Part shown: piece by piece, positions 12,645 through 13,062 of the stretch
How positions within the stretch are numbered: position 1 is the first letter of the stretch
Layout: the number at the start of each line of letters is the position of its first letter
Assembly (NCBI GenBank): GCA_002327725.1
Contig: DCXP01000093.1
Coordinates: 32,294-45,355 of the forward strand
DNA: 13,062 nucleotides
From: Proteobacteria bacterium UBA2133
GTDB taxonomy: Bacteria; Pseudomonadota; Gammaproteobacteria; Arenicellales; UBA868
Direction of reading: 5' to 3'
Notes under the pieces: generated by a model
Databases searched by the model: none
The model's input: the letters and a program-made list of their open reading frames with translations, nothing else
Told to the model about the DNA's origin: nothing
Translations under genes and position numbers: made by a program

Positions 12645-13062
12645 TTGATTACCGTTACCCAGACCCCTTTGCCGGGTGTTGTCATCGTAGCGCCCCGGGT
12701 GTTTGACGATGAGCGGGGCTTTTTCATGGAAAGCTTCAATGCCCAGGACTTTGCCGAGGCGGGGCTGCCTACCCGTTTTGTCCAGGACAATCACTCCCGA
12801 TCGACCCGGGGCGTGCTCCGCGGGCTGCATTACCAGTATCCGGCCTGGCAGGGCAAACTGGTCCGGGCACTGGTCGGTGAACTCTTTGATGTCGCAGTTG
12901 ATATCCGCCGGGGCTCACCCCACTTCGGCGAGTGGTTCGGGCTGACACTCTCGGCCAGAAACCGGAAACAGCTGTACGTTCCGCCAGGCTTTGCGCACGG
13001 ATTTTGTGTGCTGAGCGATGTCTGTGAGATGGCCTATAAATGCACTTCACTCTACGTGCCAG
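12645..13062 (+). CDS. rfbC: dTDP-4-dehydrorhamnose 3,5-epimerase, 3' end outside the window
   Basis: Cupin-fold enzyme of dTDP-L-rhamnose synthesis, used for lipopolysaccharide and other surface sugars. The visible 139 codons begin TTG ATT ACC GTT, with AGGA seven bases upstream; no ATG is available nearby, so a TTG start is the best choice. Landmarks are PGVVIVAPRVFDDERGFFMESF (split after residue 20), FVQDNHSRSTRGVLRGLHYQ with H62 as the probable catalytic base, GKLVRALVGELFDVAVDIRRGSP (split near 80) and YVPPGFAHGFCVLSD, then YKCT with the conserved Tyr131. The family has about 180 residues, so some 40 are cut off. It is probably unrelated to the heat-shock operon and may start a sugar cluster beyond the window. 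No clear promoter is seen in the 118-base gap. Confidence 0.92.
   Translation, partial: MITVTQTPLPGVVIVAPRVFDDERGFFMESFNAQDFAEAGLPTRFVQDNHSRSTRGVLRGLHYQYPAWQGKLVRALVGELFDVAVDIRRGSPHFGEWFGLTLSARNRKQLYVPPGFAHGFCVLSDVCEMAYKCTSLYVP

Overview
The window looks like core chromosome of a moderately GC-rich gammaproteobacterium. The gene order ssrA, smpB, ratA, ratB, bamE, recN, nadK, grpE is that of the Escherichia coli chromosome, and the tmRNA tag ANDDNYALAA is of the gammaproteobacterial type. Two additions distinguish it from E. coli. A regulator-metF pair sits between smpB and ratA, and a small acetyltransferase gene sits between recN and bamE. A full hrcA-grpE-dnaK-dnaJ heat-shock cluster follows, as in some other gammaproteobacteria. 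I cannot name the genus. No phage, IS element, CRISPR array, tRNA gene or rRNA gene is visible.

Layout. Positions 1-352 (minus) hold tmRNA, complete except for its 3' CCA, which lies just outside the window. Then come smpB (minus), metF (minus) and an ArsR-type regulator fused to a SAM methyltransferase domain (minus). The last two overlap as ATGA. A near-perfect 22-bp AT-rich palindrome lies directly in front of the regulator's start codon and resembles the operators of the SahR methionine-cycle regulators. Divergently come ratA and rnfH/ratB (plus), the latter overlapping the 3' end of bamE (minus). A probable operon nadK-recN-GNAT-bamE runs on the minus strand with 3-4 base overlaps or short gaps. 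Divergently again lie hrcA, grpE, dnaK and dnaJ (plus), followed by the start of a dTDP-4-dehydrorhamnose 3,5-epimerase gene (rfbC/rmlC) cut by the window end.

Functional themes. ssrA and smpB form the trans-translation ribosome-rescue system. The regulator-metF pair probably couples methyl-tetrahydrofolate synthesis to the state of the methionine/SAM cycle. nadK makes NADP, recN acts in double-strand-break repair, and bamE is an outer-membrane assembly lipoprotein. The heat-shock cluster carries two sequences that fit sigma-32 promoters (CTTGAAA-N13/14-CCCCAN3), one before grpE and one before dnaK. No CIRCE element is visible although the HrcA repressor gene is present.

Most of the window is ordinary housekeeping DNA. 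The parts most worth a second look are the palindrome fused to the regulator's start codon, the two heat-shock leaders (hairpins, and an 11-codon reading frame whose stop overlaps the dnaK ribosome-binding site), and the Cys-rich tail of the small acetyltransferase. I found no convincing wholly new system. No stretch longer than 300 bases lacks a gene.
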